This document shows positions 39,857 to 49,356 of a DNA stretch of 64,000 bases, piece by piece. Made by a program: the position numbers and the translations under genes. The stretch is from DAISKN01 sp964553925. GTDB taxonomy: Bacteria > Acidobacteriota > Vicinamibacteria > Marinacidobacterales > SMYC01. The notes under the pieces were generated by a model. It was not told the DNA's origin, did no database searches, and was given only the letters and a program-made list of their open reading frames with translations. Numbering within the stretch: the first letter of the stretch is position 1; each line of letters starts with the position of its first letter. Where the stretch lies: positions 81,911 to 145,910 of the forward strand of contig CAZKNR010000264.1 of NCBI GenBank assembly GCA_964553925.1, given 5' to 3'.

Positions 39857-41045
39857 ATTTCTCTCCCGCGTTCTTCCAGCTCAGATCCTCCTCGACGCGC
39901 TTTCGGGCCGCTCGACCGAGCCGCGTGCGGAGCTCTTCCGACCGCATGAGCTCCTCGACGGCGCCGGCGATCGAAGCCGCGTCCTTCTCGGGCACGAGCA
40001 GACCCTCCTTGCCCGCGCGAAGGGCCTCCGGAATCCCGGCGACGTCCGTGGCCACGATCGCTTTCGCGGACGCCATCGCCTCGAGGAGAACGTTCGGAAG
40101 CCCATCCACGTTGCCGGCGGCGTCCTTCACCGAAGGCACGACGACCGCGTCGGCCATGGCGAAGTAACGGGGCAACGCCCCTCGAGCGATATTTCCCACG
40201 AGCCGCAGAGAGACGCCGGCGCCTTTAGCCCGGTCCCGGAGCTCCTCTTCGAGATCCCCCTTGCCGACGATGACGAGCTCGACCGTCCGTCCCCGCCGCG
40301 AGAGCTCACCCGCCGCCTCCAGCAGATACTCGAAGCCCTTCTTGTGTACCAGGCGCCCGGCGGCGAAGAGAACGAAGGCGTTCCGCGAGATCGAGAGCTC
40401 GCCCCGCAGATCGCCAGCACCCGCCGGATCCGGCCGGAACACATCGCTCGCGACTCCATAGGGGATGACCTCGGGAGCCGAGCGAGCTCCGAGACGAAGG
40501 CTTCTCTCGGACAGGTCGCGGCTGCAGGCGGTGACCTTGGCCGCGGTCCGAAACGCCTTCCTCGCGCCGAGGCGCGCGGCTCCGTTTTTCTCCGAAAGGA
40601 AAACGTCGGATCCGTGAAGGCTCACGACGAGGGGCGGCCCGCTCGCCCACGGGGTCTCGAGGGCGAGCGCGGCCATCGCCCCGCTCGGGACGACCCAGTG
40701 GGCGTGCACCACATCGTACTGCTGTCCTCGGAGCTCCTTTCCGAGCGAGCGCAGCCCGGAGAGGACGGCGAGCGGGAGCATGGCGTACGCCGCGCCGCGG
40801 AGGGCGACGTCTGCCCGCAGCGCCTCGGCATAGCCGAAGACTTCGAGCGCGGCTGAGGGCGCGTAGCGATAGGGACGGAATCGAACTCCTTCGATGGGCG
40901 CCGGTCTCAGATCGGACCGCGCCGGGAGCACCACCGTCAGCTGGTGTCCACGGGAGGCGAGCTCGCGGGTGATCGATTCGATGAACGGCGCCGTCGTATC
41001 GCCTTCGAACTTGGGAAAGGAGGTCGTGACGGTGAGGATTCTCAC
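39813..41045 (-). CDS. GT4 family glycosyltransferase
   Basis: This 410-residue GT-B enzyme begins (V)RILTVTTSFPKFEGDTTAPF, with VVHAHWVVPSG, VVSLHGSDVFLSEKNG, TACSRDLSERSLRLG, VIPYGVASDVFRPD, LFAAGRLVHKKGFEYLLEAA and the C-terminal retaining-GT signature GNVDGLPNVLLEAMASAKAI. It transfers a sugar from a nucleotide donor. The start is a GTG at 41045, since the family N-terminus begins exactly there. It is divergent from clpC and overlaps the GT9 start, indicating a two-gene operon. Confidence 0.9.
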   Translation of the reverse strand: MRILTVTTSFPKFEGDTTAPFIESITRELASRGHQLTVVLPARSDLRPAPIEGVRFRPYRYAPSAALEVFGYAEALRADVALRGAAYAMLPLAVLSGLRSLGKELRGQQYDVVHAHWVVPSGAMAALALETPWASGPPLVVSLHGSDVFLSEKNGAARLGARKAFRTAAKVTACSRDLSERSLRLGARSAPEVIPYGVASDVFRPDPAGAGDLRGELSISRNAFVLFAAGRLVHKKGFEYLLEAAGELSRRGRTVELVIVGKGDLEEELRDRAKGAGVSLRLVGNIARGALPRYFAMADAVVVPSVKDAAGNVDGLPNVLLEAMASAKAIVATDVAGIPEALRAGKEGLLVPEKDAASIAGAVEELMRSEELRTRLGRAARKRVEEDLSWKNAGEKFESVLRSVAEARRP

Positions 41046-41155
41046 GGTTGGGACTCGGGATTATACACCGGGGGTTTCGGCGCGGGGCCGAGACTTCATG
41101 TGCTATTCTTCCCCCGGAGCGCCCCCATGCACTCCTTGACGATGCAGGGATCCGC

Positions 41156-43669
41156 ATGAACAACGTTCTTTTTCGCCACTGCACCGAGCGCGTCATCGAG
41201 GCGGTCAACATCGGCTCGATGGAGCTCGTGAACCTCCGCCAGAACGAGCTCACTCCGGAGTTCGTCCTTCTGGGTCTCTTCGAACAGGACGGCTCCGAGA
41301 CCCTCCGCCTCGTCGAAGACCTGGGCCTGGCGCCGGCACAGACCAAAAAATCGATCGTCGACCTCATCCTCGCGGCGCAGCGGAACAAGCTCAAGCTCCG
41401 GCGCGAAGGCTCGCTCCAGATCCTGGTCTCGCCCCAGACCGCGGAAGTCCTGCGCATGGCCAAGGAGGAAGCGGACCAGATGGGCGACCGCTTCGTCGGC
41501 GTCGGCGCCATGTTCTTGGCTCTGCACCGGGAGCCCGCGGGACTCTCCGCTCGGATTCTCCGGGACCTCGGCTTCCGCTACGAGCGGACGAAGGACTCGT
41601 ACGTGCGGCAGAGGGGAACCCGCACCGTCGACGACAAACGCGGCGACACGAAATTCGAAACCCTCACGAAGTACACATCCGACCTGACGGAGATGGCCAG
41701 GAAAGGTGCCCTCGACCCGGTGGTGGGCCGCGAGGAAGAGATTCGGCGGCTCATCCAGATCCTGCTCCGCCGCAAGAAGAACAACCCGGTGCTCATCGGC
41801 GAGCCGGGGGTTGGGAAGACGGTGATTGTGGAAGGCCTCGCCCAAAGAATCGCGAGCGCCGAGGTCCCCGACACGCTGATGGGGAAACGGATCCTCATGC
41901 TCGAGATGAGCGAAGTGGTGTCGGGCTCGAAGTTCCGCGGCGAGTTCGAGGAGCGTCTAAAGACCATCAAGGAAGAGGTGCTCGCCGCCTCTGGCCAGGT
42001 CATCCTCTTCATCGACGACATCCATACCGTCGTGGGCGCGGGAAACGTCGAGGGCGGCCTCGACGCCTCGAACATGCTTAAGGGGGCGCTCGCCCGGGGG
42101 CAGCTTCGCTGCATCGGCGCCTCCACCCTCGAGGAGTACAAGAAGCACATCGAAAAGGACAAGGCCCTCGAGCGCCGCTTCCAGAGCATCTTGATCAAAG
42201 AGCCGTCTGTGCCGGAGACGCTTCGGATCCTCAAGGGGCTCCAGCGCAACTACGAGCTTCACCACAACGTGGTCTTCAGCGACGACGCTGTCGATGCCGC
42301 GGCGAAGCTCGCGGACCGCTACATCGCCGACCGCTTCCTTCCCGACAAGGCGCTGGACCTCCTGGACGAAGCGGGGGCGCGCAAGCACCTCGAGCTCGTC
42401 TACGCGCCGCCGGAGATCCGCCGGGTGAAACGCGACCGCGACAAGCTCCTCTCCCAGCAGCGGGAGGCCTACCAGGCCCAGGACTACGAGCGCGCGGCCC
42501 TCTGCCAGCAGGACCTGATGAGGCTCGAGTCCGACCTCACGACGATGATGGAGGAGTGGCGAGAGAGCCGGCGGCCCGAAGACTCGGCCGTCGGAACCGA
42601 GGACATTGCCCGCGTGGTCCAGGGGTGGGCCGGCATCCCCGTGACCCGGATGCTGGAGTCCGAGGCCCATAAGCTCAACCGGATGGAGGAGAACATCCAT
42701 CAGCGAATCGTGGGTCAGGAGAACGCGGTGCACGCCGTTTCCGACGCCATCCGGAGGAACCGCGCCGGGCTCAAAGGCCGAAAGCGCCCCGTCGGCTCGT
42801 TCATCTTCCTGGGGCCGACGGGTGTCGGGAAGACCGAGCTCGCCAAGGCGCTCGCGGAGTTCCTGCTCGATGATGAGGAGCGCCTCATCCGCCTCGACAT
42901 GAGCGAGTACATGGAGCGGCACTCGGTCTCGAAAATGATCGGATCGCCGCCCGGGTACATCGGGTACGGCGAGGGAGGACAGCTCACCGAGAAGGTCCGC
43001 CGAAATCCCTACAGCGTGCTGCTGCTGGACGAGATCGAGAAGGCCCATCCCGACGTCTACCACATGTTGCTCCAGATTTTGGAAGACGGGAGGCTCACCG
43101 ACGCCCAGGGCCGGACGGTTTCCTTCGTCAACACCATCATCGTCGCGACCTCGAACATCGGAAGCGAGGACATCACGAGGGAGTACGGGAGCATCGGCTT
43201 CGCCACCCCCGTCTCCACGCGGAGGTACGAGGAGATCAAGGACCGGGTGATGCGGGCGGTGAAGAAAGTCTTCAAGCCCGAGCTCGTGAACCGCATCGAC
43301 GACCTCATCGTGTTCCACCAGCTCGAGAAGCATCACATCCGGGCCATCGTGGATCTGGTCCTCGAGGATCTCGGCAAGCGCCTCGCGGAGCAGGATCTCG
43401 GAATCCAGGTGACTGACGCGGTGAAGCAAAAGCTCGCCGACGACGGCTACGATCCCATCTACGGCGCGCGTCCGCTCCGGCGCCAGGTCGAATCCCAGAT
43501 CGAGAACGTGCTCGCCCACCAGCTCATCGCCGGCACGATCAAGAAAGGAGACCGGGTTCTGGTCTCGCTCCAGGATGGGAACGTCGTCTCCACCCGCATC
43601 CCCCGGGAACAGGCCATGGCTTCACAGCCGGTCCCGGCACCCGGCGCTCGCGGAGCCCGGCGTAGCTAG
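41156..43669 (+). CDS. clpC: ClpC-type AAA+ unfoldase
   Basis: This is an 837-residue protein. The ATG at 41156 (MNNVLFRHCTERVIEAVN) follows an AGGGA ribosome-binding sequence; the upstream open frame is non-coding. Layout: Clp-N repeats (1-150), first AAA module (GEPGVGKT; LFIDDIHT), a short middle region with a UVR motif (YQAQDYERAALCQQDL), second AAA module (GPTGVGKT; LLLDEIEKAHPDVY) and the ClpB D2-small domain (YDPIYGARPLRRQ). The UVR motif and the ClpP-docking IGF in GSIGFATP identify ClpC rather than ClpB. It unfolds proteins for ClpP degradation. It is followed directly by a sulfatase-fold lipoprotein gene. Confidence 0.93.
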   Translation: MNNVLFRHCTERVIEAVNIGSMELVNLRQNELTPEFVLLGLFEQDGSETLRLVEDLGLAPAQTKKSIVDLILAAQRNKLKLRREGSLQILVSPQTAEVLRMAKEEADQMGDRFVGVGAMFLALHREPAGLSARILRDLGFRYERTKDSYVRQRGTRTVDDKRGDTKFETLTKYTSDLTEMARKGALDPVVGREEEIRRLIQILLRRKKNNPVLIGEPGVGKTVIVEGLAQRIASAEVPDTLMGKRILMLEMSEVVSGSKFRGEFEERLKTIKEEVLAASGQVILFIDDIHTVVGAGNVEGGLDASNMLKGALARGQLRCIGASTLEEYKKHIEKDKALERRFQSILIKEPSVPETLRILKGLQRNYELHHNVVFSDDAVDAAAKLADRYIADRFLPDKALDLLDEAGARKHLELVYAPPEIRRVKRDRDKLLSQQREAYQAQDYERAALCQQDLMRLESDLTTMMEEWRESRRPEDSAVGTEDIARVVQGWAGIPVTRMLESEAHKLNRMEENIHQRIVGQENAVHAVSDAIRRNRAGLKGRKRPVGSFIFLGPTGVGKTELAKALAEFLLDDEERLIRLDMSEYMERHSVSKMIGSPPGYIGYGEGGQLTEKVRRNPYSVLLLDEIEKAHPDVYHMLLQILEDGRLTDAQGRTVSFVNTIIVATSNIGSEDITREYGSIGFATPVSTRRYEEIKDRVMRAVKKVFKPELVNRIDDLIVFHQLEKHHIRAIVDLVLEDLGKRLAEQDLGIQVTDAVKQKLADDGYDPIYGARPLRRQVESQIENVLAHQLIAGTIKKGDRVLVSLQDGNVVSTRIPREQAMASQPVPAPGARGARRS

Positions 43670-43670
43670 A

Positions 43671-45212
43671 GTGGGTTCTCGTCTCGGCGCCGGCAGCCTC
43701 CTGGCGCTTTCCTTTGCATGTACGACGCCCCCCGAAGCGATTCCGCCGAAGCCCAACGTCCTCCTCATCACCATCGAGACCCTTCGCGCGGATCACGTGG
43801 GAAGCTACGGGTACGGCCGCGCCACGACGCCGAACCTCGACCGCCTCGCGCGGCAAGGGGCTTCGTTCGAGAACGCCGTTGCCCAGGCGCCCTTCACGCT
43901 GCCCTCGATCGCATCGCTGATGACCGGCATGACTCCGCCCAACCACGGTGTCCGCAACCACCCCGCGGTACTGGCGGATTCGATCGAGACGCTGGCCGAG
44001 CGTTTCCAGAAGGCGGGCTATCAGACGGCGGCGATGACCCGTCATACGTGGCTTCGCAGCAAGTCGGGCCTGGACCAGGGTTTCGGCGAATACCACAACA
44101 ACAAATTCTCGGCAGGGCTCGACGCCCGGAGTCTTTCTCTTGCCGCCTCCGACTGGCTCACCGAACGCGACCCCGCGCGTCCTTTCTTTCTCTGGCTCCA
44201 CTTCCTCGACCCACACCTTCCTTACACGCCGAGCTACCCCTACTCCGTCCTCTACCACGATGCGTACCGCGACGATCCGCAAGCGAAACTCCTTCGCGCG
44301 ATGGCCGCCGCCGCGGTCGACCGCGAGGACTACGTGCCGACCCCCTACGCCGACCTCGCCGGCGGGCCGTACTACGATCTCGTTCTCCGGCACTATCCCA
44401 AGAATCGAATCCTCCTCGACCTCGCTTTCTGGCGGCGGTCGCGGGGAAGCATCTTCTTCAACAAGGGCCTCTACTCGCGGTACGAAGTCTCGCAAATCGT
44501 CGACCTGTACGACGGTGCGATCCTCTACACCGACGACAACCTGGGTCGCGTTCTGAAGACCCTCGCGGATCTCGAGCTCGACGAAACCACCGTCGTCGCC
44601 GTCGCCGGCGACCACGGAGAGGCCTTCGGCGAGCACGGCCTGTCGTTCACCCACGACTTCACTCTCTACGACGAGGTGCTGCGGGTACCGCTCGTAATCC
44701 GAGGACCGGGTGTCGAGCCCGGGGCGTCGATCGCGCAGCAGGTGAGACTCATGGATGTGGCCCCGACGCTTCTCGGCCTGGCGGGTGTCGAGCCGCTCGC
44801 GGGCATCGAGGCCCGGAGCCTCGCGCCCCTTCTCGGAGGAGGATCGCTTCCCTATCTCGCGGCTTTCGCGGAGAGCGCACCGGCGAGGATACAGTTTCCG
44901 GAGCAAGACAAAATCTACCTTTCCGGGATACGCGGAAAATGGCGCATGGTCCGGACCGACCGCTGGAAGCTCATCAAGATCCCACGCGACGAGGGAGACC
45001 TCTACGAGCTCTACGACCTTGTCGACGATCCAGGCGAGACCAGGAACCGCTTCGCGGATCTCGCGGGCGAGGCGGCGAAGCTGAGCCCCCTTCTCGAAGC
45101 GTGGATAGCCAAAGACCCGCTGCGAGACAGCGAATCCGCGGGCGAAGAGGGTCTCGAGGAGTTGGACCCATCGGCCCTGGAGCAATTGAAAACTCTCGGT
45201 TATATCCAGTAG
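43671..45212 (+). CDS. Sulfatase/phosphatase-superfamily lipoprotein
   Basis: This 513-residue protein starts at a GTG one base past the clpC stop, giving the lipoprotein signal (V)GSRLGAGSLLALSFAC with a lipobox ending at Cys17. The alkaline-phosphatase/sulfatase core follows: VLLITIETLRADHVGSYGYG, TPNLDRLARQG, FENAVAQAPFTLPSIASLMT, FLWLHFLDPHLPY, VVAVAGDHGEAFGEHG and HDFTLYDEVLRVPLVIRG. The nucleophile position carries Thr (IETLRAD), not the CxPxR or SxPxR of true sulfatases, so phosphoryl-transfer or hydrolysis chemistry is more likely. Shared transcription with clpC is probable. Confidence 0.85.
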   Translation: MGSRLGAGSLLALSFACTTPPEAIPPKPNVLLITIETLRADHVGSYGYGRATTPNLDRLARQGASFENAVAQAPFTLPSIASLMTGMTPPNHGVRNHPAVLADSIETLAERFQKAGYQTAAMTRHTWLRSKSGLDQGFGEYHNNKFSAGLDARSLSLAASDWLTERDPARPFFLWLHFLDPHLPYTPSYPYSVLYHDAYRDDPQAKLLRAMAAAAVDREDYVPTPYADLAGGPYYDLVLRHYPKNRILLDLAFWRRSRGSIFFNKGLYSRYEVSQIVDLYDGAILYTDDNLGRVLKTLADLELDETTVVAVAGDHGEAFGEHGLSFTHDFTLYDEVLRVPLVIRGPGVEPGASIAQQVRLMDVAPTLLGLAGVEPLAGIEARSLAPLLGGGSLPYLAAFAESAPARIQFPEQDKIYLSGIRGKWRMVRTDRWKLIKIPRDEGDLYELYDLVDDPGETRNRFADLAGEAAKLSPLLEAWIAKDPLRDSESAGEEGLEELDPSALEQLKTLGYIQ

Positions 45213-45252
45213 CCTGTCGACCCCTTCATGATGGAGGCGAGTTGGAGGATTC

Positions 45253-45483
45253 TTGGCGACACTGAATATCAAAAACGTTCCTGAGGAGCTGTACGCGAGA
45301 CTAAAGGCCCGAGCGCAGCGGGAAGGACGCTCGATCTCCGAGGAGGTTCTTCACATTCTCGACGAGGCGGCCACGCGTGCGAGACCGTCGCCCTTCTTGA
45401 GCTCCGCGGGCTCGGCAAAGAATTGTGGAGGGGCGTCGATCCGGCCGCTCACATCGACGAGGAACGCCGGTCTTGGGATTTGA
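45253..45483 (+). pseudogene. FitA-like (VapB-family) antitoxin, frameshifted
   Basis: The first frame reads LNIKNVPEELYARLKARAQR and SISEEVLHILDEAA, a FitA-type ribbon-helix-helix antitoxin. After about 45386 the family C-terminus continues in another frame: LLELRGLGKELWRGVD then AAHIDEERRSWDL. A one-base change therefore breaks the gene, and no PIN toxin follows. The start is a TTG at 45253 after GGAGG. Without the shift, the protein would end close to 45480. It is a decayed toxin-antitoxin locus. Confidence 0.8.
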
Positions 45484-45496
45484 TTCAGACGCGCCC

Positions 45497-45784
45497 TCAC
45501 CGTAAGCCCTTCCGTGTGGCTTTGGCCCTCGCGCTAGTCTTTCCGTCGTTAGGGGCGAAGGCTCCGAGCAGGGCTCTCCGCTCAGCGCGGTCCGACTTAG
45601 CGATGTCGGCCGCAGCCTTGTTGAACACCCGGAGTAGGTTTTTCTCCCGCTCCCGAGCCATTTCTCGCTCGATTAGGCCGCAGACGAAGTCCGCCACGTT
45701 CGATCGTTCGCCCGTGCGGCACTCCAGCCAGGTGTAGGTTTCCGGCGAAACGTTGACCCTGATCTGACGACCCTTCACGGGCAT
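45497..45784 (-). CDS. Antitoxin-like protein with a duplicated C-terminal tail
   Basis: This 95-residue protein starts MPVKGRQIRVNVSPETYTWL, a ribbon-helix-helix-like N-terminus. Its second half (NLLRVFNKAAADIAKSD, RAERRALLGAF, basic end) is shared with the protein at 48818-49147, although the N-terminal halves of the two are unrelated. No toxin gene is adjacent. It is convergent with the broken FitA-like gene. Function is unknown; regulator or antitoxin is the best guess. Confidence 0.6.
   Translation of the reverse strand: MPVKGRQIRVNVSPETYTWLECRTGERSNVADFVCGLIEREMAREREKNLLRVFNKAAADIAKSDRAERRALLGAFAPNDGKTSARAKATRKGLR
45556..45645. repeat. Left copy of ~90-bp tail repeat flanking the kinase gene
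   Basis: Aligned by eye to 48835-48926 in the same orientation, about 84% identity, including an identical block TCGGCCGCAGCCTTGTTGAA. It encodes the shared VFNKAAAD tail on the minus strand. Together the copies bracket the Ser/Thr kinase gene. Confidence 0.75.
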
Positions 45785-45913
45785 GCTTTTGACCTCACAG
45801 TGTCGCAATAGTCTCAACGCGACGCCCAGGTAACAAGCGGCGGGACGACCAGAAGGGTGCCGGCAGTCCTTTCGCTTGCAGGACGCGCCTGAAGTTCTCT
45901 ACTCTCCTATCCC

Positions 45914-48629
45914 ATGAGCCTCGGCCCCGGGCAGCGCTTGGGTCCGTACGAGGTCCTCGGTCCGCTCGGCGCCGGCGGCATGGGCGAAGTTTGGCGCGCT
46001 CGCGACACGCGTCTCGGGCGCGACGTCGCGCTGAAGGTCCTTCCGGATGAGCTCGCCGGAAGCGCCGAGAGGCGCTCTCGCCTGGAGCACGAGGCTCGGC
46101 TTCTCGCTTCCCTGAACCATCCCTCAATCGCCGCTCTCCATGACGTCCTCGATTACGAAGGCAGTCCCGTACTCGTCATGGAAGTCGTCGAGGGCGAGAC
46201 TCTGGCCGAGCGTCTCGCTCGCGGCCCCCTCTCTCTGAAGACCGCACTCGAGCTCGCTCTCCCGATTGCCGAAGCGCTCGAGGCGGCGCACGAGCGGGGC
46301 ATCCTCCACCGCGACCTCAAGCTGTCGAACGTGAAGCTAACCCCCGAGGGGGGCGTGAAGGTTCTCGACTTCGGTCTCGCGAAGGTTCTCGCGCGGGAGG
46401 ACGGAGAGATTTTATCCGCCGCCGCGACGGTGCCGAAGCCCGTGGAGAAGACCGAGAGTGGCCTCGCGGTCGGAACCGCGCCCTATATGAGCCCCGAGCA
46501 GGCGCGGGGAGAGCCGGTCAACAAGCGAACGGACATCTGGGCATTTGGCTGCATTCTCTTCGAGATGTTGACCGGCCGGCGGGCTTTTCCGGGAGCGACC
46601 CGCTCGGACTCGATCGCGGCCGTGCTGGAGCGCGAGCCGGACTGGGGAAGCTTGCCTTCGAGCACGCCCCAAGCTCTACAGCGGATCCTCAAGCGCTGCC
46701 TCCAGAAGGATCAGAAGGAGCGCCCCCGCGACATCGCCGACTTGCGCCTGGAGCTGAAGGACCTCCCCGCGGAGGGTGCGTCCGGAAGTGCTCTGCTCCC
46801 TCCGCCGCGATTCAAAGTCGTCACGGTGGTGACGCTCGTTCTCGGTGCGCTCGTTGGTGTTGCTGCTTGGATACTGCGACCGAAAGCCCCGCCCGCCGAG
46901 AATCGCATGCCTCGCTTCCAGATCTCCCTGCCTCGTGGTGTGGGCATCCGTATTAACGGTGTCGCGCCCCCCGCGATCTCGCCGGATGGAGAGAGCGTGG
47001 CATTCGTGGGCTGTCGCGACATGACGGGACACCCGTCGGTCAGCGGCTTGGATTGCCTGCTCTATCTCCGCGACCGGTCGGAAATCGACGCCCGACCCCT
47101 CCCCGACACTGAGGGCGCTACCTGCCCGTTCTTCTCCCCTGACGGCCGATGGATCGCCTTTGGCGCCCAGCGTAAGTTGAAGAAGGTCGACCTGGATAGC
47201 GACGCCGTTGTAACGCTCGCGGATGCCCCGGCGTTTCGTGGCGGGAGCTGGGGAGAAGACGGAAACATCCTCTTCAGCCGGGGTGGGGGAGGGCTTCTCC
47301 GGGTATCCGCCGAAGGAGGTGAGGTTCAAGAAATCACGAAGCTCGACGCCAACCGCAAGGAGTCCGATCATCGCTGGCCTCATGTACTTCCGGGGGCCCA
47401 CGCGGCTCTCTTCCAGTCGCAGAGCCTCGAATTCTTGGCGGCTCGCCTAGGGAGTCGTGGCCACGACGTTGCCGTCGTGGATCTCATCACGGGGCGGAAG
47501 CGAATTCTCATCGAAAGCGCAGGCAACGCCAGATACTTGAGCGGGCATCTTCTTTTCGGGCGCGACGGGATCGTCTATTCCGCGCCCTTCGACCTCGAGC
47601 GGCTCGAGCTCATCGGTACCCCCGTCCCGGTCCTCGAGGGCGTCGCGATGTGGAGCAGCCCCGGCATGGGCAGGAACTACCTTGGCAACGTGCAATACGA
47701 CGTCGCGCGGGACGGCACTTTGTTGTTCTCACCGCTCGAGGCCCGGCTCCCTCGGAGGACCCTCGTGTCCGTGGATCGAGACGGCCGGCGAGAGCCGGTT
47801 TCGGAGTTACAGCGGACTTACGACGAACCGTTTTCTGTCTGCTGACGGGCGTCGTATCGCGGCCTCGGTCCTACAGGACGTCGGCTCGCCCGGAGCCTTC
47901 GTCCTCGACATCGCGTCCGGGGCCTGGACGCGCGTCGGAGGGGACCTTGAACTCTCCGTCGTGGGATGGATGCCGGACGGCAAGCGCCTTCTCCTCCACG
48001 GTCGGTCTCCAGACCCCAGGCTGCTCCTTGCGCCCGTCGACGGAAGTGAACCCCCTCGAACCGTCCACGTCGGCCCGGTGAACTCGGCCGCCGGCGTCGC
48101 CCCGGACGGGACCGCTCTACTGTTCCTTGTTTCGTCGCCCATACTCGGGGACATCTGGCGCTTGACGCTCGCGGACCAGCGCGCCGAGCCGTGGCTCGCG
48201 ACCCCAAGCAACGAGGGTTTCGCGAGCTTTTCGCCCGATGGTCTCTGGGTCGCATACGCCTCGAACGACTCCGGGCGTCCCGAAATTTACGTGCGCGCCT
48301 ACTCCGGGTCCGGCGGGAGGCACTCGGTATCGACCGAGGGGGGAGGATGGCCTCGATGGTCGGGAGACGGGAGGGAAATCTTCTTCTTGAGCGAGGGGAG
48401 CCTCTGGTCCGCGGCGGTCCGCACCGCGCTGGAGTTCGCCTCTGACCCGCCTCGGAAGCTTTTCGATGTACCCGATGAAATTCTGGCCGAAGCGTTCTAC
48501 GAAGTCTTCCCCGACGGCCAGCGCTTCTTGATGATCGAGAAAGACCCCTTCGAGCTCCGCCCCGGCGAGCTCGTCATCGTCCCGGGCTGGGTCGAGGAGA
48601 TGAAAGCCCGCGTCGCCGCTGCGAACTGA
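45914..48629 (+). pseudogene. Ser/Thr protein kinase with TolB-like propeller, one frameshift
   Basis: The kinase domain (1-280) is complete: LGPYEVLGPLGAGGMGEVWR, VALKVLP, HRDLKLSNVKL, LDFGLAK, GTAPYMSPEQARGEPV. One transmembrane helix follows (VVTLVLGALVGVAAWIL, about 297-315), then an extracytoplasmic WD40/TolB-like propeller (AISPDGESVAFVG, FSPDGRWIAFG). At 47831-47834 a TTTT run shifts the frame: the first frame ends at 47845, while the propeller continues in a second frame (FLSADGRRIAASV ... FASFSPDGLWVAYASNDSG) to 48629. With TTT the protein would be about 904 residues. This kinase-propeller design is typical of Acidobacteria. The shift is either real inactivation or a base-call error; the kinase half could still be made. 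Confidence 0.85.
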
Positions 48630-48642
48630 CCGTCTCGCTTGG

Positions 48643-48668
48643 GGTTCAGCAGGAGGCGTAGCTGAACC
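48643..48668 (+). terminator. Hairpin after the kinase gene
   Basis: GGTTCAGC (48643-48650) and GCTGAACC (48661-48668) form a perfect 8-bp stem with a 10-base loop, 13 bases after the kinase stop. No T tract follows, so it is a weak terminator candidate. The remaining bases up to 48817 show nothing beyond the tail of the antisense repeat. Confidence 0.45.
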
Positions 48669-48817
48669 GTCGACTCGGCTGACCTTCTCCGCGTTGACGA
48701 CCGTCGCCAGATGTCGAACGGCCCCGTGCGCGATGAGACGGCCCTCACTCCCTTTTTTGTCGCGACGTTCCCTCATCGTGCTCCCCTGCGCTTACCCTTG
48801 GCCTTCGCCTCTGTCTC

Positions 48818-49147
48818 TTACTCTTCGCTGCCGTCGAACGCCCCGAGGAGATCTTTCCGCTCGCCGCGGTCCGACTCCGTGACGTCGGCCGCAGCCTTGT
48901 TGAACACTTGGAGTAGGTTTTCTCGGCGCAAAACCTCCACGGACGCAGCCTCGAGCGAGGGCTCAATGCTCGACGAGTGTTTGGAGTAGACCTTGTCCAA
49001 CTGCTCGGTGATGTCGTCGCCCGCTTGAGTCTTGACGTACGCCTCGACGGCCCTCGCGTAGAGCTGGCTTCGAGAGATACGCATCCGTTTCGAGATCCGT
49101 TCAGCGGCTCGGAAGATGCGATCGGGGATTGAGACGGCGACCTTCAT
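48818..49147 (-). CDS. MazE-like RHH antitoxin fused to the duplicated tail; no toxin partner
   Basis: This 109-residue protein begins MKVAVSIPDRIFRAAERISK and continues RISRSQLYARAVEAYV, a ribbon-helix-helix antitoxin, with the toxin-binding region ITEQLDKVYSKHSSSIEPSL, EAASVEVLRRE. Such antitoxins normally end just after this point. Here it runs on into ENLLQVFNKAAADVTESD, the tail shared with 45497-45784. No MazF-like gene follows on the minus strand; the opposite-strand kinase gene is there instead. It is probably an orphan antitoxin truncated and fused at the repeat. Confidence 0.7.
   Translation of the reverse strand: MKVAVSIPDRIFRAAERISKRMRISRSQLYARAVEAYVKTQAGDDITEQLDKVYSKHSSSIEPSLEAASVEVLRRENLLQVFNKAAADVTESDRGERKDLLGAFDGSEE
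48835..48926. repeat. Right copy of ~90-bp tail repeat
   Basis: Partner of 45556-45645, same orientation, about 84% identity. After the stop codon of this copy, continuing in frame gives a K/R/A-rich string resembling the end of the other protein, so homology extends somewhat beyond the 90 bases. Confidence 0.75.
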
Positions 49148-49153
49148 CAGTGT

Positions 49154-49174
49154 CAGTATTCCCTGTGCATACTG
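49154..49174. promoter_or_regulatory. Inverted repeat just upstream of the MazE-like gene
   Basis: CAGTAT-N9-ATACTG (49154-49159 and 49169-49174) is a perfect 6-bp inverted repeat that begins seven bases from the ATG, as expected for an autorepression operator of a ribbon-helix-helix antitoxin. No other element is visible between 49175 and 49356. Confidence 0.5.
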
Positions 49175-49356
49175 GGCGGGTCAAGGTCGAGGGGCCCGGC
49201 CTCGCCGGATCGGTTTTTGGGACCCGCGTTTCCGCGGAAACGTCTCTGCAAAGAACTTATCCAAATTCCCTCCCACCGGCGGGCGTCGTATCCTACGGTT
49301 CCCGCGCTGGCGCAAACGGCGGATGGCCGAGACTCGGGCTCCTGGTGTAAAAGCAC

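Noticed and set aside
41957..43519. Minus-strand open frame antisense to clpC
   Set aside because: The plus strand encodes a complete ClpC with all AAA motifs; the antisense product has no family features.
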